Under the pieces are notes generated by a model. The model was not told the origin of the DNA. It did no database searches and saw only the letters and a program-made list of their open reading frames with translations. 64,000 nt of DNA from Bog-473 sp963791455 (GTDB lineage Bacteria; Actinomycetota; Acidimicrobiia; Acidimicrobiales; RAAP-2): positions 1,364,001 to 1,428,000 of the forward strand of contig CAWBSM010000002.1 in NCBI GenBank assembly GCA_963791455.1, given 5' to 3'. The number at the start of each line of letters is the position of its first letter. The first letter of the stretch is position 1. A program made the position numbers and the translations under genes. Below, in pieces: positions 42,832 to 51,821 of this stretch.

Positions 42832-43958
42832 GCCGCCTCCCCTGCCACGGCGTCCAACCGCGCGGCGATCCGCTGGCGGTGGTCGGCCGGCGTCCCGGCC
42901 AGGGCGCGGTCGACGGTGAACCGGCGTAGATACAGATGGAGATCATGCTCGAACGTGACGCCGATCCCCCCGTGCATCTGCACGCAGTCCTGCAAGAGCT
43001 CGGTGCCGTACTGGCCGATGTAGGCCTTGGCGGCGCTCATCAGCTCAGCGGCGTTCTCTGCGCCCGCTTCGGTTGCGACACACGCGGCGTCGCTGATCGC
43101 GTGGCTGGCCTCGAGCCACATCAACATGTCGGCGAAACGATGCTTCAGCGCCTGGTACGACGCCAACGGTCGCCCGAAGGAGTACCGGTCGAAAGCCCAC
43201 TCGACGGTCATGTCGAATCCGGTGTGCATGGTCCCCACCGACTCCGCGTTGAGCATCACCAGGCACGCTTGGAGCTGGCGGTCGACGGCCGCGACCGCGT
43301 CCCCGACCCCACCAACGAGCGAGCTGAGCGGAACGGCGACGTCGTTGAAGGTGACGATACCGAAGCGACGCGTCAGGTCGGCCGTCTTCATGGCGGCTCG
43401 GGTGACACCCGGCGTGGCCGCCGGTACAAGCACCTGGGTGACCCCGGCCTCGTCGCAACAGGTGACCAGATAGTTGTCCGCCTGCTGCGCCGACTCAACC
43501 AGTCGGACCTCCCCGCGCAGGACGAGACCAGACCCCTCCCGGCGGGCCTCCACCGTCGGCCGCCAACCGTCGGGTCCCGGGGTGGGGGCGCACCACGACG
43601 CGATCTGTTCCCCCGACACGAGGCCGGCCAAGAGGTCGGGGGCGGCGCCGGAGGCGCTGAGTGCGGCGGCGACCGCGTTGGTCGCCACCAACGGCCCCGG
43701 TGCGGCGTGGCGACCAAACTCATAGGCGACGAGGCTCAGGTCGACCAACCCAGAGCCACTGATCGTCCCGCCGCCCTGTGCCTCCCCCACGAGCAACGAG
43801 GTCCAGCCGAGCTCGGCACCGCGCCGCCAGTACACCGGGTCGAATCCGGCGGGGTCATCGCGTAGCGAGCGGACCACGTCAGGCGGCACCTGCTCCGCGA
43901 GGAAGCGTTCGGTCGTTTCGCGGAAGAACTCCTGGTCCCCACTCAGGTCTAGCAGCAT
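42828..43958 (-). CDS. Acyl-CoA dehydrogenase, small/partner subunit
   Basis: A 376-residue ACAD-family subunit. The middle domain is degenerate, while the C-terminal part has WAFDRYSFGRPLASYQALKH and CVQMHGGIGVTFEHDLHLYL. ATG at 43958 follows GGGGAG. The open frame continues upstream to 44081 but would run into the amidohydrolase gene. Pairs with 41542-42831. Confidence 0.88.
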   Translation of the reverse strand: MLLDLSGDQEFFRETTERFLAEQVPPDVVRSLRDDPAGFDPVYWRRGAELGWTSLLVGEAQGGGTISGSGLVDLSLVAYEFGRHAAPGPLVATNAVAAALSASGAAPDLLAGLVSGEQIASWCAPTPGPDGWRPTVEARREGSGLVLRGEVRLVESAQQADNYLVTCCDEAGVTQVLVPAATPGVTRAAMKTADLTRRFGIVTFNDVAVPLSSLVGGVGDAVAAVDRQLQACLVMLNAESVGTMHTGFDMTVEWAFDRYSFGRPLASYQALKHRFADMLMWLEASHAISDAACVATEAGAENAAELMSAAKAYIGQYGTELLQDCVQMHGGIGVTFEHDLHLYLRRFTVDRALAGTPADHRQRIAARLDAVAGEAA

Positions 43959-44043
43959 CTGCTCCCCATCAGACCCGGGTCTCCGCTGTCGTGCGTCGCA
44001 TGGCGACGAGTGTGTCGTGCATCGGTCACTGTGGCAATTTGGA

Positions 44044-45315
44044 TCAGACGGGCGCCACAACGCCGATGCCGGCGGCTTCATTCCGCCGGCGCCACTCCTG
44101 GCGGGACATGCGCGTCACGTCGACGTCCCGTGCGAGCGCTCGCAGCGCACCGACAGACGCCCGCTCCTTGGGGGTGTGCGCGAAGGGGTCCCAGCCATAG
44201 AACCGGCAGGCGTTCTCCCAGGTGATCTTGTGGATCTCCTCGTCGCTGCACCCGGCGCCCTGGAACTCCTTCCAGGCGAACTCGGGCGACTCGGGCCACG
44301 TCGTGTCGGTGTGCGGGTAGTCGCACTCCCACGCGATGTTGTCCAGGCCGATCCGGTCGCGCAACAGCAGGCCGGAGGGGTCGGTGATGTAGCAGGCCAG
44401 GATGTGGTCGCGGAACACCTCCGAGGGCAGCTTCCCGCCGAAATCGCTGTGCAGCCATTCCTGGTTCTGAAAGTGACGGTCGATCCGGTCGAAGTAAAAG
44501 GGGATCCAGCCGATACCGCCCTCGGAGAGCGCCACCTTCAGGTCCGGGAAGCGCCGCAGCGTGGGTCCGAAGAGGAGGTCCTGCGCGGTGATCGCACTGA
44601 TCTGACAGGCCAGGACCATGAGATGGTCGACCGGCGCCTCCTCTGGCCGCTTGATGACGGCGAATCCGGCGCCGATGTGCAGGGAAAGCACCATGTTCTC
44701 TTCGCTGAGCGCGGCCAGCATCGGGTCCCAGTAGCCGGAGAGGAAGCTCGGGAAGCCCTGCACGTGCGGCGTCTCGAGAAAACTGATCGACCGGCAGCCC
44801 TTCTTCGCAATGCGGCGGACCTCCTTGGTGGCGGCCTCGACGTCCCACATCGGGACGATACCGAGCGGGATGAAACGGCCGGGATAGAGGCCACACCACT
44901 CGTCGATGGCCCAGTCGTTGTACGCCTGGAGCATGACGAGGGCCACTTCCTTGTCGCGTGACTCGGCGAAGGTCCGGGCGTTCCACCCGGCCATCGTAGG
45001 GAAGCACATGGAGCCGAGGACTCCGTTGGCGTTCATGTCGCGCACCCGCTCGTGGACGTCGAAGCACCCTGGACGGAGCTCGGTGTAGGTGCCCGGGTTG
45101 AAGCCCCACTCTTGGGAGGGCCAACCGACCGTGGCGGCCATCCCGAACGACGTGCTGGTCTTCTCGCCTTGGAAGACCCACTGGTCGATGCCCTGCTCGT
45201 GCACCACCTTCGGTGCCTCGTCGAGCCACTTCTGCGGCACATGGTTCTCGAACATGTCCGGCGGCTCGATCATGTGGTCGTCGATGCTGACCAGAATCAT
45301 GTCATTGAGGTCCAT
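44044..45315 (-). CDS. Amidohydrolase family 2 protein
   Basis: A 423-residue TIM-barrel enzyme. Metal motifs are VSIDDHMIEPPD at the N terminus, LSLHIGAGFAV in the middle, and WECDYPHTDTTWP near the end. ATG at 45315 has GAGAGGAG just upstream. The C-terminal tail is basic (RMSRQEWRRRNEAA). It is the third gene of the aldehyde dehydrogenase-P450 operon. Confidence 0.86.
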   Translation of the reverse strand: MDLNDMILVSIDDHMIEPPDMFENHVPQKWLDEAPKVVHEQGIDQWVFQGEKTSTSFGMAATVGWPSQEWGFNPGTYTELRPGCFDVHERVRDMNANGVLGSMCFPTMAGWNARTFAESRDKEVALVMLQAYNDWAIDEWCGLYPGRFIPLGIVPMWDVEAATKEVRRIAKKGCRSISFLETPHVQGFPSFLSGYWDPMLAALSEENMVLSLHIGAGFAVIKRPEEAPVDHLMVLACQISAITAQDLLFGPTLRRFPDLKVALSEGGIGWIPFYFDRIDRHFQNQEWLHSDFGGKLPSEVFRDHILACYITDPSGLLLRDRIGLDNIAWECDYPHTDTTWPESPEFAWKEFQGAGCSDEEIHKITWENACRFYGWDPFAHTPKERASVGALRALARDVDVTRMSRQEWRRRNEAAGIGVVAPV

Positions 45316-45372
45316 GGCCTGCTCCTCTCTTGACGGCAATGAGCCGATCTTGCTGGCGAAGAGCCGACCGGG

Positions 45373-46572
45373 TCACGACGTGCGTACCGGCAGCGTTTCC
45401 CAGCCCCGCACGGTCGAGGCGTGGGCGCGCCGGGCCTTGTCGTAGTCGACCTCCCAATCGGGGAAACGACGCAGCACCTCGTCGAGCGCGATCCGACCCT
45501 CCAGGCGCGCCAGTGCGGCGCCCAAGCAGAGATGGATGCCGTAGCCGAAGGAGAGGTGCCGGCCGACGTCACGGTGGATGTCGAAGCTGTCCCCGTTGGG
45601 GTAGTGGCGCTCGTCCCGGTTTGCCGAGCCGTTGAGGATGACCATGATGCTTTCCGCCGGCACCTTCTGGCCGTGCAGCTCGACCTCGTGCTGAACGTGG
45701 CGGGCCTGCACCGGCGACGGTGCCTCGTAACGCAGGAGCTCCTCGATGGCGTTGGGGATGAGCGAGGGATCTGCCGCCAGCTCGCGGCGCTGGTCGGGAT
45801 GGCGGCCCAGGACCTCCCCGGTGAAGCCGATGAGCCGTGCCGTCGTCTCGTTCCCCGCCCCCGACAACAGTCCGACGTAGGTGAGGATCTCGTCGTGCTC
45901 CAAGGTGCGCGTCGTCCCCGTCTCGTCAACGAACTCGGCGTTGATCAACTCGGTCATGAGGTCGTCCGAGGGGTGCTCGGCGCGCCACGTTATGTAGTCG
46001 GAGAACACCTGCGCCGACTCGACGGCGTCGTAGTTTGACTCGGGTTCAGTGCCCTCCTCGAGTCGCAGGCTCTGGTCGGTTTGCTCGCGGATCGCCACCT
46101 GGTCCTGCTCGGGGATGCCCAGCAGCATGCCGATGACGCGCATGGGCATGAATTTGCCCAGGTCCTCGATGAAGTCGAAGCCGTCCGCGCCGGCGAGCGG
46201 GTCGAGCACCTCTGCGCAAAAGGCACGCACCTGGGGCTCGAGCGCAAGCATCTTCTTGGGCGTAAAGACCCGCGAGAGCAACGAACGGTGGCCGGTGTGC
46301 ACGGGCGGGTCCTCCATGAGGATCACGCCCGATGGGATCTCGACGTTGGCCCGGATCATCTCGAGGATGGAGCCGCGACCGGACCGGTAGGTCTCCCAAT
46401 CGAGCATTACGGCCTCGACGTCGGCCCAGCGGCTCAGCGCGAAGAACTCGTACTTCTCGTTCCAGTACAGCGGTGCCTCGTCGCGCATCCGCTTCCACAG
46501 CGGGTACGGGTCCTCGTCGATCTCGAAGTCGTAGGGGTCGTAGTAGATGTCGGGGTTGGCGGTGACGGCCAT
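45373..46572 (-). CDS. Cytochrome P450
   Basis: A 399-residue soluble bacterial P450. The I-helix oxygen-binding motif is LLSGAGNETTARLI, the K-helix ExxR is in EELLRYE, and the haem-binding loop FGYGIHLCLGAAL holds Cys349. No ferredoxin or reductase gene is next to it, so electrons must come from elsewhere. Start ATG at 46572 is 17 nt after the aldehyde dehydrogenase stop. A decayed relative of its N-terminus is at 11481-11740. Substrate unknown; steroid- or terpenoid-type acids are plausible. Confidence 0.93.
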   Translation of the reverse strand: MAVTANPDIYYDPYDFEIDEDPYPLWKRMRDEAPLYWNEKYEFFALSRWADVEAVMLDWETYRSGRGSILEMIRANVEIPSGVILMEDPPVHTGHRSLLSRVFTPKKMLALEPQVRAFCAEVLDPLAGADGFDFIEDLGKFMPMRVIGMLLGIPEQDQVAIREQTDQSLRLEEGTEPESNYDAVESAQVFSDYITWRAEHPSDDLMTELINAEFVDETGTTRTLEHDEILTYVGLLSGAGNETTARLIGFTGEVLGRHPDQRRELAADPSLIPNAIEELLRYEAPSPVQARHVQHEVELHGQKVPAESIMVILNGSANRDERHYPNGDSFDIHRDVGRHLSFGYGIHLCLGAALARLEGRIALDEVLRRFPDWEVDYDKARRAHASTVRGWETLPVRTS

Positions 46573-46589
46573 CGTGCGACTCTGCCTGC

Positions 46590-48077
46590 CTACGCCGCCG
46601 GCCAGGCCACGGACTTGATCTCCAGGTACTGCTCGAACCCGGCGATGCCGTTCTGCCGCCCGATGCCGCTGTGCTTGTACCCGCCGAAGGGGAGGTCGGC
46701 GCCGTAAGGAGCGCCGCCGTTGATGCTGAGGCCGCCGGTCCTGATGCGCCGGGCCACGGCGAGCGAGTGCTCGACCGAACCGGAGAACACCCCGCCGCTC
46801 AGGCCATACTTGCTGTCGTTGGCAATGCGGACCGCGTCGTCTTCATCCTCGTAGGGGATCACGACGAGGACCGGACCGAAGATCTCCTCCTGGGCGATGG
46901 TCATGGAGTTGTCGACGTCGGTGAACAACGTCGGCTCGACCCACCAGCCGTGCGCGAACTCCGCACCCGAAGGACGGCCGCCCCCGACGGCCAGCGTGGC
47001 GCCCTCTGCCTTCCCCTTCTCGATGAGACCGAGCACGCGCTCGCGCTGCTTGGAGGAGATGAGCGGCCCCATGATCACATCGGGACGCTGCGGGTCGCCG
47101 TAGGGCACCGCTGCAAAAAGACCCTTCAGTATCTCCACGCCCTCTTCGTAGCGCGAACGGGGCAGCAGCATGCGCGTCTGGATCGCGCACCCCTGTCCGG
47201 CATGGAAGCACGCGCCCATGCCCATGAGCGTCGCGGTGCCGAGGTCGGCGTCCTCGAGCACGACGCTCGCCGACTTCCCGCCCAATTCGAGAAAGACGCG
47301 CTTCATGGTGGGTGCGCCCTTCTCCATGATGCGTTGCCCGACCGCGGTCGACCCGGTGAAGGAGATCATGTCGACCTTCGGGGAGAGGGTCAGCTCCTCG
47401 CCCACCAGGTGGTCCGACGACGTGACGACGTTGAGCACGCCGGCCGGGAGGTCGGTCCGTTCGGCAGCGAGCCTTCCCAGGAAGGTGGCGTTCCACGGGG
47501 TGTCGGGCGCCGGCTTCACCACGACGGTGTTGCCGGTGGCCAGCGCCTGTCCCAGTTTGTGCAGCGTGACCTCAACCGGAAAGTTCCACGGCACGATGGC
47601 ACCCACCACGCCGACGGGCTCACGCCAGATCCGCCGGGAGTCGAGGGTGCCGGTGATGCTCGTGGCGTCGGGCAGCACCGTCTCCCACTCGAATTCATCG
47701 ATGAGCTTGGCCGGGTAGGCCAGTGCCTCAGAGAGGGGGGCGTCGAGCTGGGGACCGTTCGTCGTCATGCGCGGGCAACCGACCTCGAGGATCAGCTGCT
47801 CCCGCAGCTCCTCCTGCTCGGCCTGGAGCGCCTCGTGCAGTTGCTCCAAGCAGTGCTTGCGGAAGGCATGGTTCGTCGACCAATCGGTCTCGTCGAAGGC
47901 GCGTCGGGCGGCGTCGATGGCCCGGTGCATCTCGGACGTGGACGCATCGGCGACCTGTCCGATCACCTCTTCGGTCGCCGGGTTGACGTTCCCGAAACTC
48001 CGTCCCGAATCGGCATCGACCAGCTTTCCGTCGACGAGCATCCTCGACTCCGGGTTGACCTTTACTGCCTCGGCCAC
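46590..48077 (-). CDS. Aldehyde dehydrogenase
   Basis: A 495-residue NAD(P)-dependent aldehyde dehydrogenase. Motifs: VVGAIVPWNFPVEVTLHKLG (cofactor), FTGSTAVGQRIME, the general-base Glu in LELGGKSASVV, and the catalytic Cys in GQGCAIQTR. GTG at 48077 (VAEAVKVNPES) has GAGGAAG in front; the frame is open to 48212 through the divergent promoter but that part is not coding. First gene of a six-gene operon, with palindrome site E about 115 nt upstream. Confidence 0.9.
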   Translation of the reverse strand: MAEAVKVNPESRMLVDGKLVDADSGRSFGNVNPATEEVIGQVADASTSEMHRAIDAARRAFDETDWSTNHAFRKHCLEQLHEALQAEQEELREQLILEVGCPRMTTNGPQLDAPLSEALAYPAKLIDEFEWETVLPDATSITGTLDSRRIWREPVGVVGAIVPWNFPVEVTLHKLGQALATGNTVVVKPAPDTPWNATFLGRLAAERTDLPAGVLNVVTSSDHLVGEELTLSPKVDMISFTGSTAVGQRIMEKGAPTMKRVFLELGGKSASVVLEDADLGTATLMGMGACFHAGQGCAIQTRMLLPRSRYEEGVEILKGLFAAVPYGDPQRPDVIMGPLISSKQRERVLGLIEKGKAEGATLAVGGGRPSGAEFAHGWWVEPTLFTDVDNSMTIAQEEIFGPVLVVIPYEDEDDAVRIANDSKYGLSGGVFSGSVEHSLAVARRIRTGGLSINGGAPYGADLPFGGYKHSGIGRQNGIAGFEQYLEIKSVAWPAA

Positions 48078-48191
48078 AGCACTCTTCCTCTCGTCGGTCG
48101 GATCATTCGGTTGACGACACCCCGGCGCGCCGGTCGCAACACGGAACGCATCAGGCGTACACACCGGGAGACCCCTGGTCGGCAGGCTATC

Positions 48192-48211
48192 TGACTTTGA
48201 CGTCGTCGTCA
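48192..48211. promoter_or_regulatory. Regulon palindrome, site E
   Basis: TGACTTTGACGTCGTCGTCA, with TGACnnnGAC/GTCnnnGTCA symmetric. It lies between the divergent aldehyde dehydrogenase operon (start 48077) and thioesterase gene (start 48317), about 110 nt from each, and could control both. A second symmetric reading is TTTGACG-tcgt-CGTCAAA at 48196-48213. Confidence 0.7.
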
Positions 48212-48316
48212 AAAATCCCGATATGATCGCCTGACTTCCGCGACTGCGGCACGATCTGAACGGAGGCGTCGCGCGCGCCAGGGGAGAAGGGAACGAAGGG
48301 GAGGAAGGACAGACCG

Positions 48317-49147
48317 ATGTTCACCATTGACGCGTTCCTCGAGGCCCTGGCGCTCGAACCGGTCGGCACCGACCGTTACCGCGCCGGCAACCTCCGTTCC
48401 GATCACAGCGTGGTCTTCGGCGGCCAACTCCTGGCGCAGTCGGTGGCCGCGGGGCTCGCCGGCCAGGAGGGGAAGTCGGTCAAGACCATCCACACGGTCT
48501 TCGCGCGCGGCGCCTCGCCGGAAGCCCCGCTCGACATCGCGGTCGACCGCATGCACCGCGGGCGGTCGGTGGCGAGCAGCACGGTGACCATCAGCCAGGG
48601 CGACCAACTCTGCACCCGCTCGCTGGTGCTGCTCAGCGCGATGGAGGACGACGTGATCCGGCACGCCGACCGGCCCAGCCTGCCGTCGAGCCCGGACCAG
48701 GACACCGGGGCGATCCGCCGTGCGGGTGCCTGGGAGATCTACGTGGTCGGCGACGTGGATCTCAGCGACCCCGAGCAGGTGGGACCGCCCGCGCTCGACG
48801 TGTGGGTCCGCTTCGTGGGAGCGCCCGACGACGCGGGCACCGACCAGGCCCTCGTCGCCTACTCGACCGACGGCTTCCTGATCGGGACAGCCATGCGGCC
48901 GCACGCGGGTGTCGGGCAGGCGCAGGCCCACAAGACGCTCTCGACGGGCGTGCTGAGCCATACCCTCACGTTCCACGAGCCCGTCCCGGCCTCTGAGTGG
49001 CACCTCCTCTCCCACTGGAGCTCCTATGCCGGACACGGACGTAGCTACGGGCGGGGCGACATCTTCCGCAACGACGGTCAATTGGCGGCGACCTTCGTGC
49101 AGGACGCCATGATCCGGGCCCGCTCGGGCGGGGCCGGCGCACTCTGA
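48317..49147 (+). CDS. Acyl-CoA thioesterase (TesB-like)
   Basis: A 276-residue double-hotdog thioesterase that hydrolyses acyl-CoA to free acid and CoA. Typical segments are VVFGGQLLAQSVAAG, MHRGRSVASSTVTISQGDQL, PALDVWVRFVGAPDD and GIGQ-type loop VGQAQAHKTLSTGVLSHTLT. ATG at 48317 follows GGGAGGAAGG. It is divergent from the aldehyde dehydrogenase operon over site E. Its layout matches the C-terminal half of 25495-26793. Confidence 0.9.
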   Translation: MFTIDAFLEALALEPVGTDRYRAGNLRSDHSVVFGGQLLAQSVAAGLAGQEGKSVKTIHTVFARGASPEAPLDIAVDRMHRGRSVASSTVTISQGDQLCTRSLVLLSAMEDDVIRHADRPSLPSSPDQDTGAIRRAGAWEIYVVGDVDLSDPEQVGPPALDVWVRFVGAPDDAGTDQALVAYSTDGFLIGTAMRPHAGVGQAQAHKTLSTGVLSHTLTFHEPVPASEWHLLSHWSSYAGHGRSYGRGDIFRNDGQLAATFVQDAMIRARSGGAGAL

Positions 49148-49171
49148 GCGGTCGGCTCGTCCCCGAAGTCG

Positions 49172-50125
49172 TTAGCCGGCGCGCCGACCCGGAAGCTGTC
49201 GAGCCAACCAGTCCTCGCCGCAGCGCTCGGCGAGCTGCACCGCAGCCGCGCCCGGTGCGAGCAGGTACGCATGGGGCAGACCGGCGATGACGTGGAGCTC
49301 ACAGGGCACGCCGGCTTGGTTCAGCCGCTGGGCGTAGTCGACGTCCTCGTCGCGGAAGCCGTCGATGGAGCCCACGATCACGCAGGCCGGTGGCAGGCCG
49401 CCGAGCTCTGTGGCACGGGCCGGCGCGGCGTAGACCGGAACGTCGTCGGCCCCGTAGCGCGCACCGAGGTAGGAGCGCCAGCCGAATTCGTTGGAGCCCG
49501 AGCTCCACACGTACAGGCCGCGCGCCCGTATGGAGGGGGTCGTCTGGCGGTCGTCGAGCATGGGACAGTCGAGGAGCTGGAAGGCGAGCGAGATCTCGCC
49601 CCGGTCGCGCGCCAACAGTGCGAGCGCGGCCGCGAGCCCACCCCCCGCGCTCAGCCCGGAGACACCGATGCACCGGGGGTCGACCCCGATCTCGTCCGCG
49701 TGGTCCGAAGTCCAGCGCAACGCGGTGTAGCAATCGTCCAGCGGCCCCGGGTACGGAGTCTCCGGGGCGAGGCGATAGTCCACGGAGACCCCGACAATCC
49801 CGAGCGCGGGGCACCACCGATCGAGCCGGGCGTCGTCCATGTCGTAGGTCCCGATCACGTAGCCACCGCCGTGGATGGTGACGATGGCGGGAAGCGGCTC
49901 CGGGCGGCCGACAGGTCGGTGCACGCGCACGCCAACCGGGGTTTCGCCCGGCACCACGTGGTCGGTGCGCGTCACCGCGTCGGAGAGGTCCGGCGCGGGG
50001 AACGATGCGGCGCGAATGGCCGTGATCCCGTCGTGGTCGATGGGCGGCAGCTCGAAGGTACCGAGCACAGCTCGCAGCTCGGGATCGAGTAGACCCCTCA
50101 CGTCGAGGTCGTCGCTCGTGCTCAT
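49172..50125 (-). CDS. Alpha/beta hydrolase fold-3 esterase (HSL family)
   Basis: A 317-residue esterase of the hormone-sensitive-lipase family. Oxyanion hole HGGGYVIG, nucleophile GLSAGGGLAAAL (GxSAGG), Asp in GFRDEDVDYA and His in GLPHAYLLAPG. ATG at 50125 overlaps the upstream SDR stop by 4 nt. Acts on short-chain esters or a lactone; substrate unknown. Confidence 0.9.
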   Translation of the reverse strand: MSTSDDLDVRGLLDPELRAVLGTFELPPIDHDGITAIRAASFPAPDLSDAVTRTDHVVPGETPVGVRVHRPVGRPEPLPAIVTIHGGGYVIGTYDMDDARLDRWCPALGIVGVSVDYRLAPETPYPGPLDDCYTALRWTSDHADEIGVDPRCIGVSGLSAGGGLAAALALLARDRGEISLAFQLLDCPMLDDRQTTPSIRARGLYVWSSGSNEFGWRSYLGARYGADDVPVYAAPARATELGGLPPACVIVGSIDGFRDEDVDYAQRLNQAGVPCELHVIAGLPHAYLLAPGAAAVQLAERCGEDWLARQLPGRRAG

Positions 50126-50961
50126 GCGAGCGCCGCCCCGCCGCTCCGGAATGCTGCGACCACGCCTCCGTCAACGGGAAGGTCGATCCCGGTGACGAAG
50201 CTGGCCTCGTCGGAGAGGAGAAAGGCTGCCCCGGCCGCCACCTCGTCGGGACGACCCTTACGGCCGAACGGCGACAGCTGGACGAGTATGTCGTCGGTGG
50301 TCGGACGGGCCTCGGCCTCCTGCTGACCCATGAGCGTGTCGATCATGCCCGGCGTCACCGAACAGATGCGGGCGCCGACGTGCCCGAAGCGCTGCGACTC
50401 GCGCCGGACCAGGCGGTGGACACCCCGCTTCGCCCAGGTGTAGGCCATGCCCGACTCCTCGATCTCGGGGCCGACCGCCTTCCGGATGAGGTCGAGGAAG
50501 GCAGCGTCGAGCGGATCGTCGAGCACTCCATCCGCCGCGAGATTGGCCTCTTCCATTGCCAGCAGCGGCGCGATCGACGCGAAGCACACGACGGCCGTTC
50601 CGGCTGAGGCCAGCGGGAAGAGGGCGTCCACGAGCAGTGCCGTCCCGACCAGGTCGACCGCGATGATCTCGCGCCAGCCGGCCATGGTCGGGGACACCCC
50701 GGCGGCGTGGGCGACGGCGCGCAGCCGGCCCAGCTCCGACGCGCGCGTCGCCAGGCGGGCGACACCCTCACGGTCCTTGACGTCGAGCCCGAATGGCTCG
50801 ACCTTCGCTGGCGCGCTGCCCGACGCGAGGCTGGCAGCGGTTTCGGCGAGGATGAGCTCGTCGCGGTCGACCAGCAGCAGGACGTCGACCATGTGCGCAA
50901 CTCGTTCGGCGCAGGCTCGCCCCATCCCCCGAGCCGCGCCCGTGACGATGCCCACGTCCAT
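50122..50961 (-). CDS. Short-chain dehydrogenase/reductase
   Basis: A 279-residue SDR. Cofactor motif VTGAARGMGRA, catalytic YTWAKRGV (YxxxK), and the C-terminal ASFVTGIDLPVDGG. The HAAGVSP segment replaces the common NNAG. It heads a two-gene operon with the esterase. Steroid-dehydrogenase-like members exist, but the substrate cannot be inferred. Confidence 0.88.
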   Translation of the reverse strand: MDVGIVTGAARGMGRACAERVAHMVDVLLLVDRDELILAETAASLASGSAPAKVEPFGLDVKDREGVARLATRASELGRLRAVAHAAGVSPTMAGWREIIAVDLVGTALLVDALFPLASAGTAVVCFASIAPLLAMEEANLAADGVLDDPLDAAFLDLIRKAVGPEIEESGMAYTWAKRGVHRLVRRESQRFGHVGARICSVTPGMIDTLMGQQEAEARPTTDDILVQLSPFGRKGRPDEVAAGAAFLLSDEASFVTGIDLPVDGGVVAAFRSGGAALA

Positions 50962-51100
50962 ACGCCCCTCCTTATCGCCACGCGGGCGTCTCGGCTTGCC
51001 GATCTGCCGATTGGCCCTCGGCTCGACGTCGAGGTTGTGCTAGCACCGCCACGGGTCCGCGGTCAAAGGAGCCGAGGCCGGCCGCCGGAGCCGGTCCGGA

Positions 51101-51772
51101 TCACGGGGGCGGCGCCGCATTGCCGCCGCGCCGGACGGCGGCGAGGCAGAAGTCGGCGACGCGGGCGACCTCGGAACGTGTCGGTTGGACACCCTGCCAC
51201 AAGCAGTCCGAGAGCGTGCCGAGGGTGGCGTGCGCCGCGAGGGCGGCGTCGAACTCCGGAGTCCCGCTCCCCAGCGCGGCGAACGGCTCGTGGAGGAGCG
51301 AGGCCAAGGGTGCACTGGCGAAGTGCCGCCCGGCCGCCAACCCCCCGTCGACGCTGCCCCCGTTCCACAACACGGCCAGGGTGGTGGCGGCAATGTCTCC
51401 GTGGGCTTGGGCCAGCACGCCCGCCACCCAGCGCCGGACCTTGCTCTCGGGCGCCGCCTCCTTCGCCAACTGGTGGGCGAGGTAGCTGCGCAGGCGCTCA
51501 CCCCCGTCCTCGAGGAGGGCGGTGACCAGGGCGTCCTTGGACCGAAAGTGGCGGTAGAAGGCCTCGTTGGAGAGCCCCGCCGCGGCCACGATGTCGGCCA
51601 CCCGTGGCCGCGACGACGTGCCGCAGCGGCCCATGACCTCGAGGGCGGCATCGAGCAGGCGCCGGACTTCGCTGGCGTAGTCGTTCTCCCGTTTGGCCAG
51701 CGAGCGACGGACGATCCGCCCGGCGACGTCGGCCTCGGGATCCGGTATTGCATTCTGAATAGCCAGAATCAT
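51101..51772 (-). CDS. TetR-family transcriptional regulator
   Basis: A 223-residue TetR-type repressor. The helix-turn-helix is EVRRLLDAALEVMGRCGT, RVADIVAAAGLSNEAFYRHF and RSKDALVTALLEDG. ATG at 51772 (MILAIQNAIPD) fits the short divergent gap; the frame extends to 52150 but lies antisense to the ACAD gene. It is divergent from the ACAD/phosphotransferase operon with 49 nt between starts, and half-sites ATTCTG/CAGAAT overlap its first codons. It probably represses that operon and itself. Confidence 0.9.
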   Translation of the reverse strand: MILAIQNAIPDPEADVAGRIVRRSLAKRENDYASEVRRLLDAALEVMGRCGTSSRPRVADIVAAAGLSNEAFYRHFRSKDALVTALLEDGGERLRSYLAHQLAKEAAPESKVRRWVAGVLAQAHGDIAATTLAVLWNGGSVDGGLAAGRHFASAPLASLLHEPFAALGSGTPEFDAALAAHATLGTLSDCLWQGVQPTRSEVARVADFCLAAVRRGGNAAPPP

Positions 51773-51778
51773 ATTCTG
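51752..51778. promoter_or_regulatory. Overlapping TetR operator half-sites
   Basis: Three alternating hexamers ATTCTG (51752), CAGAAT (51764) and ATTCTG (51773) give two overlapping inverted repeats, with 6-bp and 3-bp spacers. They cover the first codons of the TetR gene and lie about 45 nt before the divergent ACAD start. This is the likely binding site of the adjacent TetR. Confidence 0.6.
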
Positions 51779-51821
51779 CCAGAGAGGTATTCCGCCTCGC
51801 CTACCGAGGGAGGGCGCAACC

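Noticed and set aside
46671..48194. A 507-codon plus-strand open frame
   Set aside because: Antisense to the aldehyde dehydrogenase gene, whose motifs are complete.
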